A DNA stretch of 54,159 nt from Prevotella sp. (GTDB lineage Bacteria > Bacteroidota > Bacteroidia > Bacteroidales > Bacteroidaceae), in NCBI GenBank assembly GCA_017430675.1, contig JAFRMM010000133.1, forward strand, positions 1 to 54,159. Direction: 5' to 3'. Under the pieces are notes generated by a model that was not told the origin of the DNA, searched no databases, and was given only the letters and a program-made list of their open reading frames with translations. The position numbers and the translations under genes were made by a program. Positions 26,401-36,772 of this stretch are shown here, in pieces. The stretch's first letter is position 1. Every line of letters starts with the position of its first letter.

Positions 26401-29400
26401 ACACCATGGTGTATAGTACTGATATGCCGAAGGCTTCTGCCTACATCGAATACACCCAGGGCCGTGTGGATTATATCTACGGCGGCTGCTATGGTGTGTA
26501 TGACTATACAGATTCGTATTTCAGTGCCTATACCCATGATGATGGCACTGCCAAGGACGGCTTCACCAAGCCCCGCATGGGTCATGCCTTCATCAACTTC
26601 AAGCCCAACACCAACACCCGCAATGCCGTGAGCAAGATCTTCGGTGCCGGTCAGGGCTACAAGCACGAGAAGGAGATGAATGAGATGCAGAAGAGCAGTT
26701 ACGTGCTCATCGATGCTCCCGACAACGATAATTTCAAGGACATGGAAGTGTTCGGTGCCGGCTCCTACGGCGGGCTGGGCATGAGCGTCTCCAAGGCTGA
26801 CGCTGCTGCCGACCTCGACAATGTCTCTGCTGTCATCGACCTGGTGAGAGGAAAGATCGCCAATGTCTATGGTGCCAGTTGGAACGAGGGCGTGACCCGC
26901 CGCACGGTCGTCAATGTGCCGGATGGATCGACCATCAACGTCAGTAACATCTTCGGCGGCGCATACGGCGCAGACCCCCTGATCCCCTGTGATGTCTATG
27001 AGGCGCATGTGAACTACGGCAGTGAGGCTGCCACCGTGCGCGGCGGAAATATCTATGGCGGCAACAACGCGGCTGACCGCACGCTGTATGGTCAGGTGAA
27101 CGTGAGCAAGCCTGTCTGGAAAGACAGGGACGCCGGGAAACTGGCCGTCGTCTATGGTGCCGGCTACGGTAAGGATTCCTGGTCGCAATATACCGAGGTG
27201 AACCTGAATGACGGTGCGAAGGTGGGCTATGTCTATGGTGGAGGTTTTGACGGTAAGGTGCTTAACCTGGAGACGGTGAACAAATGGAAAGAGGTTGATC
27301 CGGACCTGGACCTGACGTTAGGTTCCGACTATGTGGATTATGGCCTGGACATCCCTGATGATGATCCAGACGCCTATCTGGTGAAGAAAAACCCCCTTGG
27401 CACGAAGACCAATACCAATGTCTATATCAACAAAGGGGCAACGGTCGGTGCGATAACCGTATCCGCGGAGGGTCAGAAAAACATCATCGACGGCTATGCC
27501 TATGGTGGTGGAAAGGGTGGCGATGCCATCGTCAGCGGCACCACCTACATCGGTCTGCATGGCGGTGTGGTCGGCAAGGACATCTATGGTGCCGGCGACG
27601 GCGGTAGCGTGCTCGATGAGCGAGGTGTGGCAAAGGATGATGATGAGACCAATGACTTCATTGCCCAGACCAACGCCTATATCGAGGGCGGCACCTTGCG
27701 TAAGGTCTTCGGCGGCGGCTATCAGGGGCATGTGGGCAAGCACACCGGCGAGGAGGTCGATGGCAAGTTCGTCGCCGTGGCAGGTAACGTCCTGGATGAT
27801 ATTCCCGGTGAGACGAACGTCGTGATCGGCATCCGCAAGGACCAGGTGTTCCCGGATGATTACGAATTCTATAATTACGACAGCAATAATCGTGGTGACA
27901 GCCTGACCTATTACAAGGGTGTGCCCGCCATCCAGTGGAATGCCTACGGGGCAGGAGAGGGCGGCTCCGTCTTCGGCACCTCTCACCTGACCTTCAACAA
28001 CGGCTACGTCGGCTATGATTATAAGGGCCTGGATGAACATGGCCATGAAGTCTATGAGCCGAAACTGGACAACGAGACTGTCTCCGGAACGGCGGGAATC
28101 GGTCAGTTGAAGGACTACGGCAGCGTGTTCGGTGCCGGCTACGACGACAAGAGCAGTTCGGACTTCACGGACATCAAGGTCTGGGGCGGCGTGATCCGCG
28201 GCAGTCTCTATGGCGGCGGCGAGATCTCCACCGTCGGCCGTGGCAGGGCGGAGAACTTTACTGGTGTGGATCGTCAGGTGACAGAGATCTACCTGCCGGG
28301 AGGTACGCATATAGAGATGTACAACGGTCATGTGCAGCGCCACGTGTTCGGTGGCGGCAAGGGGTATAACCTCTATGGCTACGGCGGCACCAACGAACTC
28401 TATACCGACGGCTATGTGTTCGGCAAGACCGAGGTGTATATCCACGGCGGTCAGGTAGGCACGACGGAAGGGCTCGCCGAGGGCTACGGCAACGTGTTCG
28501 GCGGCGGCGATGTCGGCTTTGTCTATGGCACGGGTTACTTCGACCAATATACGGCAGCCGAGAAGGCCGATAATCCCAAAGGCTCGACGGGCTCGCCCGA
28601 CCACTGGTACTACTATGGCAGTTATCAGTGCCATACAGCCTACGGGCCCTACAAAGTAGGAGATATCATCAGCAGTCGGGCCTTTGGGAACATGGGGACT
28701 GAAGAAAAGGAATACTGGACGGAGGGTAAATACCTGACGGAAGACTGTAAGGTGGTCGTCGCGCCCTATCTGCAGAAGAGGACCGACGGTAGTGAAACGA
28801 TTGGTGATCATGAGTATAATAAGTACGACTACGTGATCACCGACGACCTGAACAAGTTGGCCAAGACGAAGAGTGACGGTGCGTGGAGCGGTGACTGGAC
28901 GAAACTCTACACCGGCGACAAACTGGCCAGCGGCGAAGTCAATCCTAACGATCCGGTAGAGCGTGGCGTGCATATCTGTAATGCCGTGTTCGCCGGTGGC
29001 AACGTGTCGTCGAACAGCGACCAGACCTACAGTAATGCCAAGACCGTTTTCGGCAACACCACCGCCACGCTCTATGACGTGTATCACCGTGACTTCATCA
29101 CGGTGGGTACCGAGCATATCGGCGGCCTCTACGGCGGCGGCAACCTCTCCCTGGTGGATGGCTACCGTGAGTTGAACATCACCAACTATGGTACCGACTA
29201 TTACGCCATGAACACGCAGATATCCTATGAAGAGTACCAGACCCTGACCAACCGCGAGCGCGCCTACTTCAAGTTGGAGTATGAATGGATTAGTGCAGCG
29301 GATCAGATTACATTTGAGAATGGTGATACTTACGATAAGCCTACCTCTTCGACGGGTAGGATCAGTGAGGATGACTATCTGGCGTTGCTCGAGAAATATT

Positions 29401-32400
29401 CGTCAGAGGCAGATCAGACAAAGATCAAAGATGCCTTCAAGCCGTGGGGCTTCTGCTCCATCTATGCAGGGCGACTGCTGAACACCATCCAGCGTACTGA
29501 CTTCTGTGGCGTGTATGGAAGCCGTCTGGTGCTGCAAGGGGCCAAGGACCGTGTGGCGACGGACGAGAACACGTCCAATGCCGCATCCGTCTATACCATC
29601 AACCGCGTCGGTGAGTTGTCGCTCAACCAGCAGAGGTCTGTCGTACCCGGCGAGACCACCGGAAACGATGCGCTCCACGGCAACTACTTCGGCATCTACA
29701 GTGTGGTGAACTATCTGGGCCACCTCACCAGCGACGTGAAGTTCGAAGATACTTATACTAAATACGATGACGGTCAAGCCGTAACGGTCCCGGGTTATAC
29801 CTATTACAGTTGGAAGAAAGAACGCCTGAAGAACCGCGACCGGAACAACGGCACCTGTGTCAACCAGGTGGCCCTGGCTTCGGGTGTGTTCCTCGAGGTG
29901 ACGACGGAGTACAGCACCAAGACGAATAAGATCTACGGCGACATCACCGGCATCGTGGAACTCGACCTGATCAACGTGAAGAAGGATATCGAGGGCGGCG
30001 GCTATGTCTATGCCAGAAACGAGCACGGAGCAAGAACGTATCACTCAGACTATGTAAACGTCATTCTCTCGGAGTATAACAAGCCCAAGACAGTCGAGGG
30101 TGTGACACTGCGCGACGAGGCCCGCACCTATAAGCGCTATACTTACTCTACGACAGAACTTCTCGATCACGAGACCTCAGGCAACTTCATCCATAAGAAG
30201 AAGCGCATCATCGATGACTGCTATCCCCATAACGGTGTCTATAATGACCTCTACAAACAGTCGCCCGCCCACTACTGGTATATCAAGGGTGAGGTGTATA
30301 TCTACGACCGTGAGGTGACGGCCTATGCGGGCTCCGCCACGGCCTACTCGAAGGACGTGAATCTGCCGCTCACCATCTCGGCGGCCTCGGAAGGCAAACT
30401 CCAGTTGCTCAACGTACAGCCCAACCTCTATGCCTATTGGGCCGACAAGGAACGCAGTGCTAAGATCGGTGAAGACGGCGTGCTGGTGAACAACGAGACG
30501 GAGACCTATTATCTGAACGATGTCATCACCTGGTGGGACTGGAACCAGTTGCCCTCCGACGAACAGAAATACTTCGTGAAGGATACCTACGTCAATGTGG
30601 ATAGTTGTACGATCGACGGCATATCCTACAAGGCCGGTACCTACGTCTTGGCAGCCATGCCGACAACCACCACGTTCGGGACCGTCACCGACAGTAAGGG
30701 TGAAAACGTGAATACAGCGGAGGGCATCAGTAACCTGTTCCGCTCGTCGAACAACATCAGCCACGGCAAGGGCTATGTGCTGACCTTCGACATGGACAGT
30801 CCTAAAGACTGGGACGACTGGTACAGCAAACTCCTCGACACTACCTCTGGCGATGACAAGGTGTCGAAGGAGACATATAACAATGGGACAACCGTCAAGG
30901 ACGACTATATCGAGGGCCCGACCTACCGGCTGAAAGAGGGGCAGTCGGGCGGTCTCTATGGACAGCGTACCTATGATGCAGGTGAGATCCTCTCCAAAGA
31001 GGTGTATGAAGACTATACCAATACCGTGGGTTCCATGGCCAGTAGTTATACTGATCAGGCCGAGGTGGAACGTGCATACGTGGCCAAGGTGAGTTATGAC
31101 AATATCGTGGCCGGCTATCCCATCTCCGTGACGGCTTACGGCAACCTGTCTGCTGCGGTGCAAGCAAACTATGAAACGGCCATGGTCTGCACCAATACCA
31201 TCCAGTTGGGCGACAATGATTTCATCCTCCTGGGCGACCTTGTGGCGGTAGATAAGGATAGTAATGGAGAACTAACGGCAACAGGATTAGCGGAACTGCA
31301 GGCCATCGCAGACAAATACATGACCTATAACAACGGCAAGCAGAATGCTGATCCAGTCACAGAGGACGAGGCCCTCGAGTATGTCAAGTCGTGCCTGTCG
31401 GATGCCTACTATTGCACGGTGGGCGGAAAGTACGGCGGACAGTACTTCAAGTCAGGCCAGAACTACAGTGCCATCAAGTCGTGGTGCTCACTGTCTGAGG
31501 AGGACCGCGAGAAGTTTGACTTTAACTACGATGCCTTCGACGTGCTGGTCGATCCGTCGTACCCCGGTGAGGGTAATACCGATGTCTATGATGCTAACGG
31601 ACAGACGCTGTACAGTGCCGTAGAGCCTATGGAATATACGGCTGTCTATTCGGGTAATCTGCCATTTACCTATCATGAGAATAACAATAATACAACTCAT
31701 ACGATACAAGCAAGTGCGACCACTGAACAGAAAACCATCTCGAGAGAGGATTTCGAGAAGATCCTGAACGAGCAGCGCAACTATACGAGCATCACAGTGC
31801 CCAAGGGCAGTGCACAGTACACGGCGTATATTGCCACGAAGACCTTCATAGACGGTGGCATCCCGGTGGCTGAAGGAGAGAACATCACGGAAAAATTCAG
31901 TTCTCTCTCCAAGAACGTCAGGGAAGACACCAGTGGAACTTACAGGAAAGAGGTTACATTAGCGAATACTGATACTCAGAATAACGTGGTGGTCTATTAC
32001 TGCTATAAAGACTATACGCCAGCCACCACCACCATTACTCCTCAAAGTGGAACCCTGGGCAGTACAGGATCTGTCATCTCGTCTGCCGACTTCAGTAATC
32101 TGCAGAATGACCAGAAGAACTTTGTCATTCAGGGTAAGGAGCCTACGGGCACCATCACGCTCTATGTCAGCGGACAGTCGCAGCCCAAGGACGTGTTGTC
32201 GGAGAAGATCATCACCGTGGTCTATCAATACACCTATTATGAGTCGGACGAAGACAGTGAGGGCACCTCGCTGGTGAACGAACTCCACGTGCTGAACATC
32301 CACCTGAAACTGGAGAGCGGCGTGCCGGAGATCGGTCCGCTGAGCACACCGCCCACGGTGCTGCCGGGCACTACGGTGGGACTGAAGACCCCGTCCGTGA

Positions 32401-35354
32401 ATCCCGGACTGTATGAACCGATCTCCAACGGCTGGGAGATGTATTCCAGTTCCATGGATGCCGATATGCACCGCAACGGCGAGCCGTTCTCGAACAACGG
32501 CACGCGCCTCTACTGGTATCAGAACCAGAAGGTATGGGTGGCCTACTATACGAAGACCATCCTCGGCTATACCTACTCGAACCCCGTGCAGATCAGCGTG
32601 GCCAACTACCACGACCTCGACGACGTGATGAAGGACAAGGATCACCACATGTACGTGGATTGTCCGGACGTGTTGCGTCCCTCGAAGATCTACATCGACA
32701 ACCGTACGTGTGAGTCTAATTCCGCGATGAGCGAACTCGACCTGCTGAAAGACTTCTTCGACCTGAGTGTGACTGGTGCCACGAACGGTCATGCCGCACT
32801 CGACAACTATGTCAAGGGCTGTGCCAATCTGGACTTCATCCTCAACAGCGATGTCAGTCCGAAGGCATACGCCAATAACTGGACGCCTATCGGCACCGCG
32901 TCGCAATGCTTCGAGGGTACGCTCCACGGCGATGGCTATACCGTCAGCGGACTGGATCACTCGCTGTTCGACTATCTCTGCGGCAGTGTCTATAACCTCG
33001 GCGTGACGGGCTCGTTCTCCTCGGCCGGTGTCGTCGATCATGGTGCTGGCTATGTGGAGAACTGCTGGATCAACACCACCGGCACACCCGACGGTAGTGT
33101 CAGAGCCGTCTTCGGCGACCCGACCCGTGGCAGTGGGACGCAGATCGTGAACTGTTACTATCAGGATACCAAGAACTATAGTACCACCGATAACGGCAGA
33201 GGTCTGGCCCGTGCGATGAGCGACCAGGAATTCTACAACGGTACGGTGGCCTATAACCTGAACAACTTCTATCTGAACCGGCGCTACTATAACGGCATAG
33301 GGCAGACGGAAACCACGAAGTGGTATTACTGCCTGCCGGTGAACAAGGCGGACAATACGCTGCCTGAGAATCTGAGTATATGCTATTATCCTGAGTCGCC
33401 GGATGCCAAGTATGGAAATGTGGGCTACGTGGAAAGCCGTTATGCCAATGAGGACTTTATCTATGCCGGCGGTAGGATCCCTGATGGCATAGACATCCAC
33501 CAGAGGTCAGTGACGTCAGGTGATAATACGGCGATCCGTTATGCGCCCATCTGGCCCGACGACTACCTCTTCTTCGGACAGCGACTGAACTACGGCTATG
33601 GCACCGAGTCGCATGATGCCCACCCGACACATCTGATAAAGGTCAATGAACGGGTACCGCAGAGTGAGAGCAGTAACCGCGTCTATCGTGCACCGGCCTA
33701 CTTCCAGTCGTCTGCGCTCGACGTTGCCCACTTCAACTTGAAGGCCTATCTGGCTGCCTATTCCGCATCGACTTCCATCACGGATACTGACCGTAGGCCA
33801 GCGTACCCGAACATGACGGCCATCGACTTCGCCGGACATCAGGAAGGGACAGGATCAGGGGCGTTCGAGCAGGACTATCACGGAAAACTGTTCTATCAGC
33901 CGTTGCTCGATGATGACGGTCTGATCAGTGTGTCCAACAACGGTGAGACGAAGAACCTGCTGGTCTATGCACCTTCGGACGAGGCCAACCAGAAGACGAA
34001 CACGGTGCTGAACGCTTACTTCGCCAATGAGCCGACGTTCGGGTTTAACGAAGATAACATGTTCCAGAGCGACGATACGCCAGAGAACTACCATCGTGTG
34101 GCCGTCGCCGAAACGGGTGAGATGGTCGGACATCTCGTGCAGGCCACGCTTACGAATGGTATGCCGACAGCCACCACAGACCACCTGCTCGTGGATAAGC
34201 AGGACTTCGACTGTCCGATATCCTATACGATGGCCTCTGGCAAGCGTATGTGGTATCAGCGTACGCCAGACAACAGCAAGTTCGTGACTCTGGCATCCGG
34301 TGAAACGAAGGGATGGGATGCCGTCAGTCTGCCGTTTGAGGTGCAAAAGGTGACGACCCAGCAGAAGGGTGAGATCAGTCACTTCTATACTGGCAGCACG
34401 ACCGGTCATGAGTACTGGCTCCGCCAGTTTGCCGGAAACGTGAAGCAGAAGAAGGATGAGAATGGTCTGAATGTGGCTGGCGTGTTCACGGCCGACTTCA
34501 ACTCGATGGACGCTAGAGCCGCTACAGATGAAAACGAGTATAATTATGGTAATACGTTCCTGTGGGATTACTATTATTCCAAGAATCCGAATGATAATGT
34601 CTATGGTGACGATGCCAACGCTGATGACTATAAACAGTATTATAATGGCAGTCACTCACATGCGGGCTATCCGTTGCAGCAACCGGGCACGGCCTATCTG
34701 ATCGGCTTCCCGGGCGCCTCCTATTACGAGTTCGACCTGAGCGGCCAATGGACGGCATCTCATACGGCAACGCCCGCTCCCGCCCAACTCAACAAGCAGA
34801 CCGTCACCTTCATTTCGGCAACAGGTATAACCATCCGTGTCAGCGACAATGAAAAGGAAGGGACAGAGATCAGCAGCAATAAGTTCCAGCCCAACTACCT
34901 GACTAAGAAGTTGGAAGACCATGACTACCTGCTGAATAATGACGGTAACAGTTTCGATAAGGCTTCTGCCACTTCGACCACAGTACCGTTCCGTCCGTAC
35001 TTGTACGTGGTGAATACCTCTGGCTCGTCACCCACCCGAAATGGTGCACAGAAGGATTCCGTCAACCATGTCGTCTTCGGCGGGGATGTGCCTGAGATGA
35101 AGTTGGCTTCCAAGCCCATCAGTTCGCTGGAAGATCCCGGTAACCTGATCGTCAAGGGCGGCAAGAAGAAGATCACGGTAGAGTCGCAGTTGCGCTATAC
35201 GGTCGATGTGCGCATCGTCACACCGGCAGGTATCACGCTATCGACCTACAGCATCGAGCCCGGTGAGGTTGTGGAGACCCGTGTGCAGAGTCCCGGTGTC
35301 TATATCGTCGAGGGTGAGAACGGAAAGTATATCAAGAAAGTGATAGTGAGATAA
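23481..35354 (+). CDS. Giant secreted YGGGN-repeat protein with T9SS-like C-terminal domain
   Basis: A 3957-residue exported protein whose signal peptide ends near MQMRAQ (about residue 33). Residues about 33-1890 contain about 38 degenerate repeats of the form hxYGGGNxAxVxGxTxVxh, for example SIYGGGNEGKVSGNSTVTL. They probably fold as a beta solenoid. Residues about 1730-2890 carry a different repeat, ISxxxYxxLxxxxRxYF (about 10 copies). A GLUG-like stretch lies at about 3100-3240 (DYLCGSVYNLGVTGSF). The last 85 residues, ending in SPGVYIVEGENGKYIKKVIV, resemble a T9SS type A sorting domain, which would place the protein on the cell surface. I do not recognise a named family. Position in the fimbrial operon suggests an adhesin or giant surface fibre. 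Confidence 0.8.
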   Translation: MMLKRIYTLLLTNGMRQPLLLLLLLTGMQMRAQIQIGGSIYGGGNEGKVSGNSTVTLRAGNLNSVFGGARMADVGGRAFVHIDGEHASDYILANYVYGGNDISGKIGTSATTPTELTKASDNGIDATWNAFVRISTKTEMVSNKEEEVANAKKIYIGQLFGGGNGAYDYENDYPSLTKPVLDKTYLEILGGSIVYAYGGGNNATVEKNTVICLDNPSKVVNSIKDTRITTEGGGELLTNERFTDGMGVSIALSYPSSDEYQIGRFFGGNNQAPMDIRPTWYLNRGKVRDLYSGGNAGAMTYREGLMLIISSPDMTIDNVYGGCRMADVNPYKYDMPRMDGTFNGVAYHFPQGYAARLLITGGDINNVYGGNDISGTVYGGNAVGIHSKVNGDIYGGGNGSYTYTDNKDLKGDPTYGDVYYDVNKILGKSEGSTFTGLESVKALNEFRPNAERVSVRLVGTEDAPLILNGSVYCGGNSATLENKTPNKEATAELKIGSYVIADNVFLGSNGENMIKSDILKLYKGSYDEKDFSKIDLANTTDKDNGKTQFDIYMDAVALSIKPSVVFDTATDGHEYDPYTTQIGSFYCGGNVGSVTTDNAIDIGFDHEVIIFDKLVGGSNNADVDVLYDDDGVTPLNAAYQGGVLGGTDADGNKLILTLSGLKIQPKRWNTEKTALVWNTISSATGNEVPSPYDNYTGESTEADVDRRLKGGNIYGGCYNSGHINGNVVINLNSSVVDRKGEYAIFDKIEENEGEAILYNNEKSFNILERRSGVILDEQGMDVLGKALNVFGGGYGENSEIWGNTTINLVAGYTFQIFGGGEKGAIGKGVRNATTKKLEYNTYDEKYSCTINVRGAYPGTYRGDTDNSDGAEDNDDMAEAEFIYGGSFEAPIAGNTQINLGNGRVFNTFAGSCNADILGHTETYVGRQVNDDGSYGPGFPWVRDHLYGANDLGGRILGEGDDDCDFSNRVSTTANTMVYSTDMPKASAYIEYTQGRVDYIYGGCYGVYDYTDSYFSAYTHDDGTAKDGFTKPRMGHAFINFKPNTNTRNAVSKIFGAGQGYKHEKEMNEMQKSSYVLIDAPDNDNFKDMEVFGAGSYGGLGMSVSKADAAADLDNVSAVIDLVRGKIANVYGASWNEGVTRRTVVNVPDGSTINVSNIFGGAYGADPLIPCDVYEAHVNYGSEAATVRGGNIYGGNNAADRTLYGQVNVSKPVWKDRDAGKLAVVYGAGYGKDSWSQYTEVNLNDGAKVGYVYGGGFDGKVLNLETVNKWKEVDPDLDLTLGSDYVDYGLDIPDDDPDAYLVKKNPLGTKTNTNVYINKGATVGAITVSAEGQKNIIDGYAYGGGKGGDAIVSGTTYIGLHGGVVGKDIYGAGDGGSVLDERGVAKDDDETNDFIAQTNAYIEGGTLRKVFGGGYQGHVGKHTGEEVDGKFVAVAGNVLDDIPGETNVVIGIRKDQVFPDDYEFYNYDSNNRGDSLTYYKGVPAIQWNAYGAGEGGSVFGTSHLTFNNGYVGYDYKGLDEHGHEVYEPKLDNETVSGTAGIGQLKDYGSVFGAGYDDKSSSDFTDIKVWGGVIRGSLYGGGEISTVGRGRAENFTGVDRQVTEIYLPGGTHIEMYNGHVQRHVFGGGKGYNLYGYGGTNELYTDGYVFGKTEVYIHGGQVGTTEGLAEGYGNVFGGGDVGFVYGTGYFDQYTAAEKADNPKGSTGSPDHWYYYGSYQCHTAYGPYKVGDIISSRAFGNMGTEEKEYWTEGKYLTEDCKVVVAPYLQKRTDGSETIGDHEYNKYDYVITDDLNKLAKTKSDGAWSGDWTKLYTGDKLASGEVNPNDPVERGVHICNAVFAGGNVSSNSDQTYSNAKTVFGNTTATLYDVYHRDFITVGTEHIGGLYGGGNLSLVDGYRELNITNYGTDYYAMNTQISYEEYQTLTNRERAYFKLEYEWISAADQITFENGDTYDKPTSSTGRISEDDYLALLEKYSSEADQTKIKDAFKPWGFCSIYAGRLLNTIQRTDFCGVYGSRLVLQGAKDRVATDENTSNAASVYTINRVGELSLNQQRSVVPGETTGNDALHGNYFGIYSVVNYLGHLTSDVKFEDTYTKYDDGQAVTVPGYTYYSWKKERLKNRDRNNGTCVNQVALASGVFLEVTTEYSTKTNKIYGDITGIVELDLINVKKDIEGGGYVYARNEHGARTYHSDYVNVILSEYNKPKTVEGVTLRDEARTYKRYTYSTTELLDHETSGNFIHKKKRIIDDCYPHNGVYNDLYKQSPAHYWYIKGEVYIYDREVTAYAGSATAYSKDVNLPLTISAASEGKLQLLNVQPNLYAYWADKERSAKIGEDGVLVNNETETYYLNDVITWWDWNQLPSDEQKYFVKDTYVNVDSCTIDGISYKAGTYVLAAMPTTTTFGTVTDSKGENVNTAEGISNLFRSSNNISHGKGYVLTFDMDSPKDWDDWYSKLLDTTSGDDKVSKETYNNGTTVKDDYIEGPTYRLKEGQSGGLYGQRTYDAGEILSKEVYEDYTNTVGSMASSYTDQAEVERAYVAKVSYDNIVAGYPISVTAYGNLSAAVQANYETAMVCTNTIQLGDNDFILLGDLVAVDKDSNGELTATGLAELQAIADKYMTYNNGKQNADPVTEDEALEYVKSCLSDAYYCTVGGKYGGQYFKSGQNYSAIKSWCSLSEEDREKFDFNYDAFDVLVDPSYPGEGNTDVYDANGQTLYSAVEPMEYTAVYSGNLPFTYHENNNNTTHTIQASATTEQKTISREDFEKILNEQRNYTSITVPKGSAQYTAYIATKTFIDGGIPVAEGENITEKFSSLSKNVREDTSGTYRKEVTLANTDTQNNVVVYYCYKDYTPATTTITPQSGTLGSTGSVISSADFSNLQNDQKNFVIQGKEPTGTITLYVSGQSQPKDVLSEKIITVVYQYTYYESDEDSEGTSLVNELHVLNIHLKLESGVPEIGPLSTPPTVLPGTTVGLKTPSVNPGLYEPISNGWEMYSSSMDADMHRNGEPFSNNGTRLYWYQNQKVWVAYYTKTILGYTYSNPVQISVANYHDLDDVMKDKDHHMYVDCPDVLRPSKIYIDNRTCESNSAMSELDLLKDFFDLSVTGATNGHAALDNYVKGCANLDFILNSDVSPKAYANNWTPIGTASQCFEGTLHGDGYTVSGLDHSLFDYLCGSVYNLGVTGSFSSAGVVDHGAGYVENCWINTTGTPDGSVRAVFGDPTRGSGTQIVNCYYQDTKNYSTTDNGRGLARAMSDQEFYNGTVAYNLNNFYLNRRYYNGIGQTETTKWYYCLPVNKADNTLPENLSICYYPESPDAKYGNVGYVESRYANEDFIYAGGRIPDGIDIHQRSVTSGDNTAIRYAPIWPDDYLFFGQRLNYGYGTESHDAHPTHLIKVNERVPQSESSNRVYRAPAYFQSSALDVAHFNLKAYLAAYSASTSITDTDRRPAYPNMTAIDFAGHQEGTGSGAFEQDYHGKLFYQPLLDDDGLISVSNNGETKNLLVYAPSDEANQKTNTVLNAYFANEPTFGFNEDNMFQSDDTPENYHRVAVAETGEMVGHLVQATLTNGMPTATTDHLLVDKQDFDCPISYTMASGKRMWYQRTPDNSKFVTLASGETKGWDAVSLPFEVQKVTTQQKGEISHFYTGSTTGHEYWLRQFAGNVKQKKDENGLNVAGVFTADFNSMDARAATDENEYNYGNTFLWDYYYSKNPNDNVYGDDANADDYKQYYNGSHSHAGYPLQQPGTAYLIGFPGASYYEFDLSGQWTASHTATPAPAQLNKQTVTFISATGITIRVSDNEKEGTEISSNKFQPNYLTKKLEDHDYLLNNDGNSFDKASATSTTVPFRPYLYVVNTSGSSPTRNGAQKDSVNHVVFGGDVPEMKLASKPISSLEDPGNLIVKGGKKKITVESQLRYTVDVRIVTPAGITLSTYSIEPGEVVETRVQSPGVYIVEGENGKYIKKVIVR

Positions 35355-35389
35355 AAACGAGAATATTAATAATTTAAAATGATACGATT

Positions 35390-36751
35390 ATGAAAAAGTT
35401 AATGAATCGAATGTGGATGTTAGCCCTGCTGACGATAGTCAGTACGGTGGCTATGGCTCAGGAAGTCCGAGTGGATATTGACGACTTTGTCGGTGGTCAG
35501 ATCGGAGTGACAAACCAGGCATTTGCCGAAGACGAGAATGGCGATGCCACTGACGATGTCATCGTCACCATCACGGTGACGCCTGACGATGACTACTATA
35601 TCGCCAAGAGTGATATCGAGGTGGTGCTGACCCGCTCTGGCGAGCAGGTCTCCACCCGTGAGGGCAATCCCTCCTTCGCCGAGCCCCTGAAACTGAGCGG
35701 AGAGGATCCTGATCCCCTGACCGAGGAGCGCTCCTACACCTTCACCGTTCCCGCCGGTTTCGGTGCGTGGGTGAATAAGGCCACGTTCCATGAGGTGGAG
35801 ATCGTGAAGGATGACGACATCAGCGGTGCCGACTCGCAGATCGAATGGGCCTTGGCAGAGGGTGTCCTGACCATCTCGGGCACTGGCGGCACGAAGGACT
35901 TCGACACGAAGGACGGTGGTACTCCCTGGAATGGCGAGGAGGTGACCAGTGTTGTCATCGATAAGGGTGTGACCAGCCTGGGTGCCAGTCTCTTCGCAGG
36001 CTGCACCAACCTGACCAGTATCACCATCGCGAATGCCGAGCAGGTGCTGGCTTTGGGCGAGGGTGCCATCCCCGAAGGCGTGGAGATCGACGTGCACGGC
36101 AACCTCTATAATGAGTATATGATCACGGAAGGGTGGGAGGACCTCAACGTCGTCAGCAGCGATGCCGTACAGATCGAGGGCTTTACGTTCAGTGAGGATA
36201 ACGGGTATGACACCTTCGTCAGCGACAAGGCCGTGGTCGTGCCGTCCGTGCTGAAGGCCTATACCATCACGGATATCAATGAGAAGGGTCTCGTGCTCAA
36301 GGAAGTCACCAAGATAGCCGCCGGTGAGCCCGTACTGGTGTTCACCGACGAGCGGAAGATCAGTGATTTCTATACGGTGGAAGCCGGAGAGGTGGAGGGC
36401 GAGTCCAAGAACTTGCTGAAGGTGGCCCCGGAAGGCGGTCAGGAGGTGAAACTCGGTGAGGTCTATCTGCTGTACAATGATGTGTTCTACTACAGTCAGG
36501 CCGGCACGATCCCCGAGGGCGGCGTGTATCTGACGCAAGCGACAGAAGAGGAAAAACCCCTGGAGAAGACCCGCTCATATTATATATTAGGTACGCGCGG
36601 GGACACCACGGGCATCGCCGCCCTGCGCACCGACGGCACCCTGGGCTCCTCCGCCTCCGCATGGTATGGCCTTGACGGCCGCCGCTACGACACCCTTCCC
36701 ACCCGCAAGGGCATCTACATCAAGGATGGCAAGAAGGTCGTGATCAAGTAA
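35390..36751 (+). CDS. Exported protein with N-module, BspA-like LRR segment and T9SS-like tail
   Basis: A 453-residue exported protein; the signal peptide ends at VAMAQ. Residues about 25-130 are a divergent copy of the N-terminal module found at the start of the proteins at 37905 and 43294 (VTVTPDDDYYIAKSDIEV, then YTFTVPAGFGAWVNKATF). Residues about 150-240 resemble a BspA-type leucine-rich repeat (GVTSLGASLFAGCTNLTSI). The C-terminal region has the pattern of Prevotella secreted proteins, ending in WYGLDGRRYDT and GIYIKDGKKVVIK, a sorting-like tail. It lies 35 bases after the giant gene. It may be a small surface protein acting with the giant ones. Confidence 0.75.
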   Translation: MKKLMNRMWMLALLTIVSTVAMAQEVRVDIDDFVGGQIGVTNQAFAEDENGDATDDVIVTITVTPDDDYYIAKSDIEVVLTRSGEQVSTREGNPSFAEPLKLSGEDPDPLTEERSYTFTVPAGFGAWVNKATFHEVEIVKDDDISGADSQIEWALAEGVLTISGTGGTKDFDTKDGGTPWNGEEVTSVVIDKGVTSLGASLFAGCTNLTSITIANAEQVLALGEGAIPEGVEIDVHGNLYNEYMITEGWEDLNVVSSDAVQIEGFTFSEDNGYDTFVSDKAVVVPSVLKAYTITDINEKGLVLKEVTKIAAGEPVLVFTDERKISDFYTVEAGEVEGESKNLLKVAPEGGQEVKLGEVYLLYNDVFYYSQAGTIPEGGVYLTQATEEEKPLEKTRSYYILGTRGDTTGIAALRTDGTLGSSASAWYGLDGRRYDTLPTRKGIYIKDGKKVVIK

Positions 36752-36772
36752 GGGAAGATGTAAAGATGTGAT

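Noticed and set aside
28663..32130. Catalytic domain in the middle of the 3957-residue protein
   Set aside because: I found no recognisable active-site motif; the conserved pattern is a short structural repeat.
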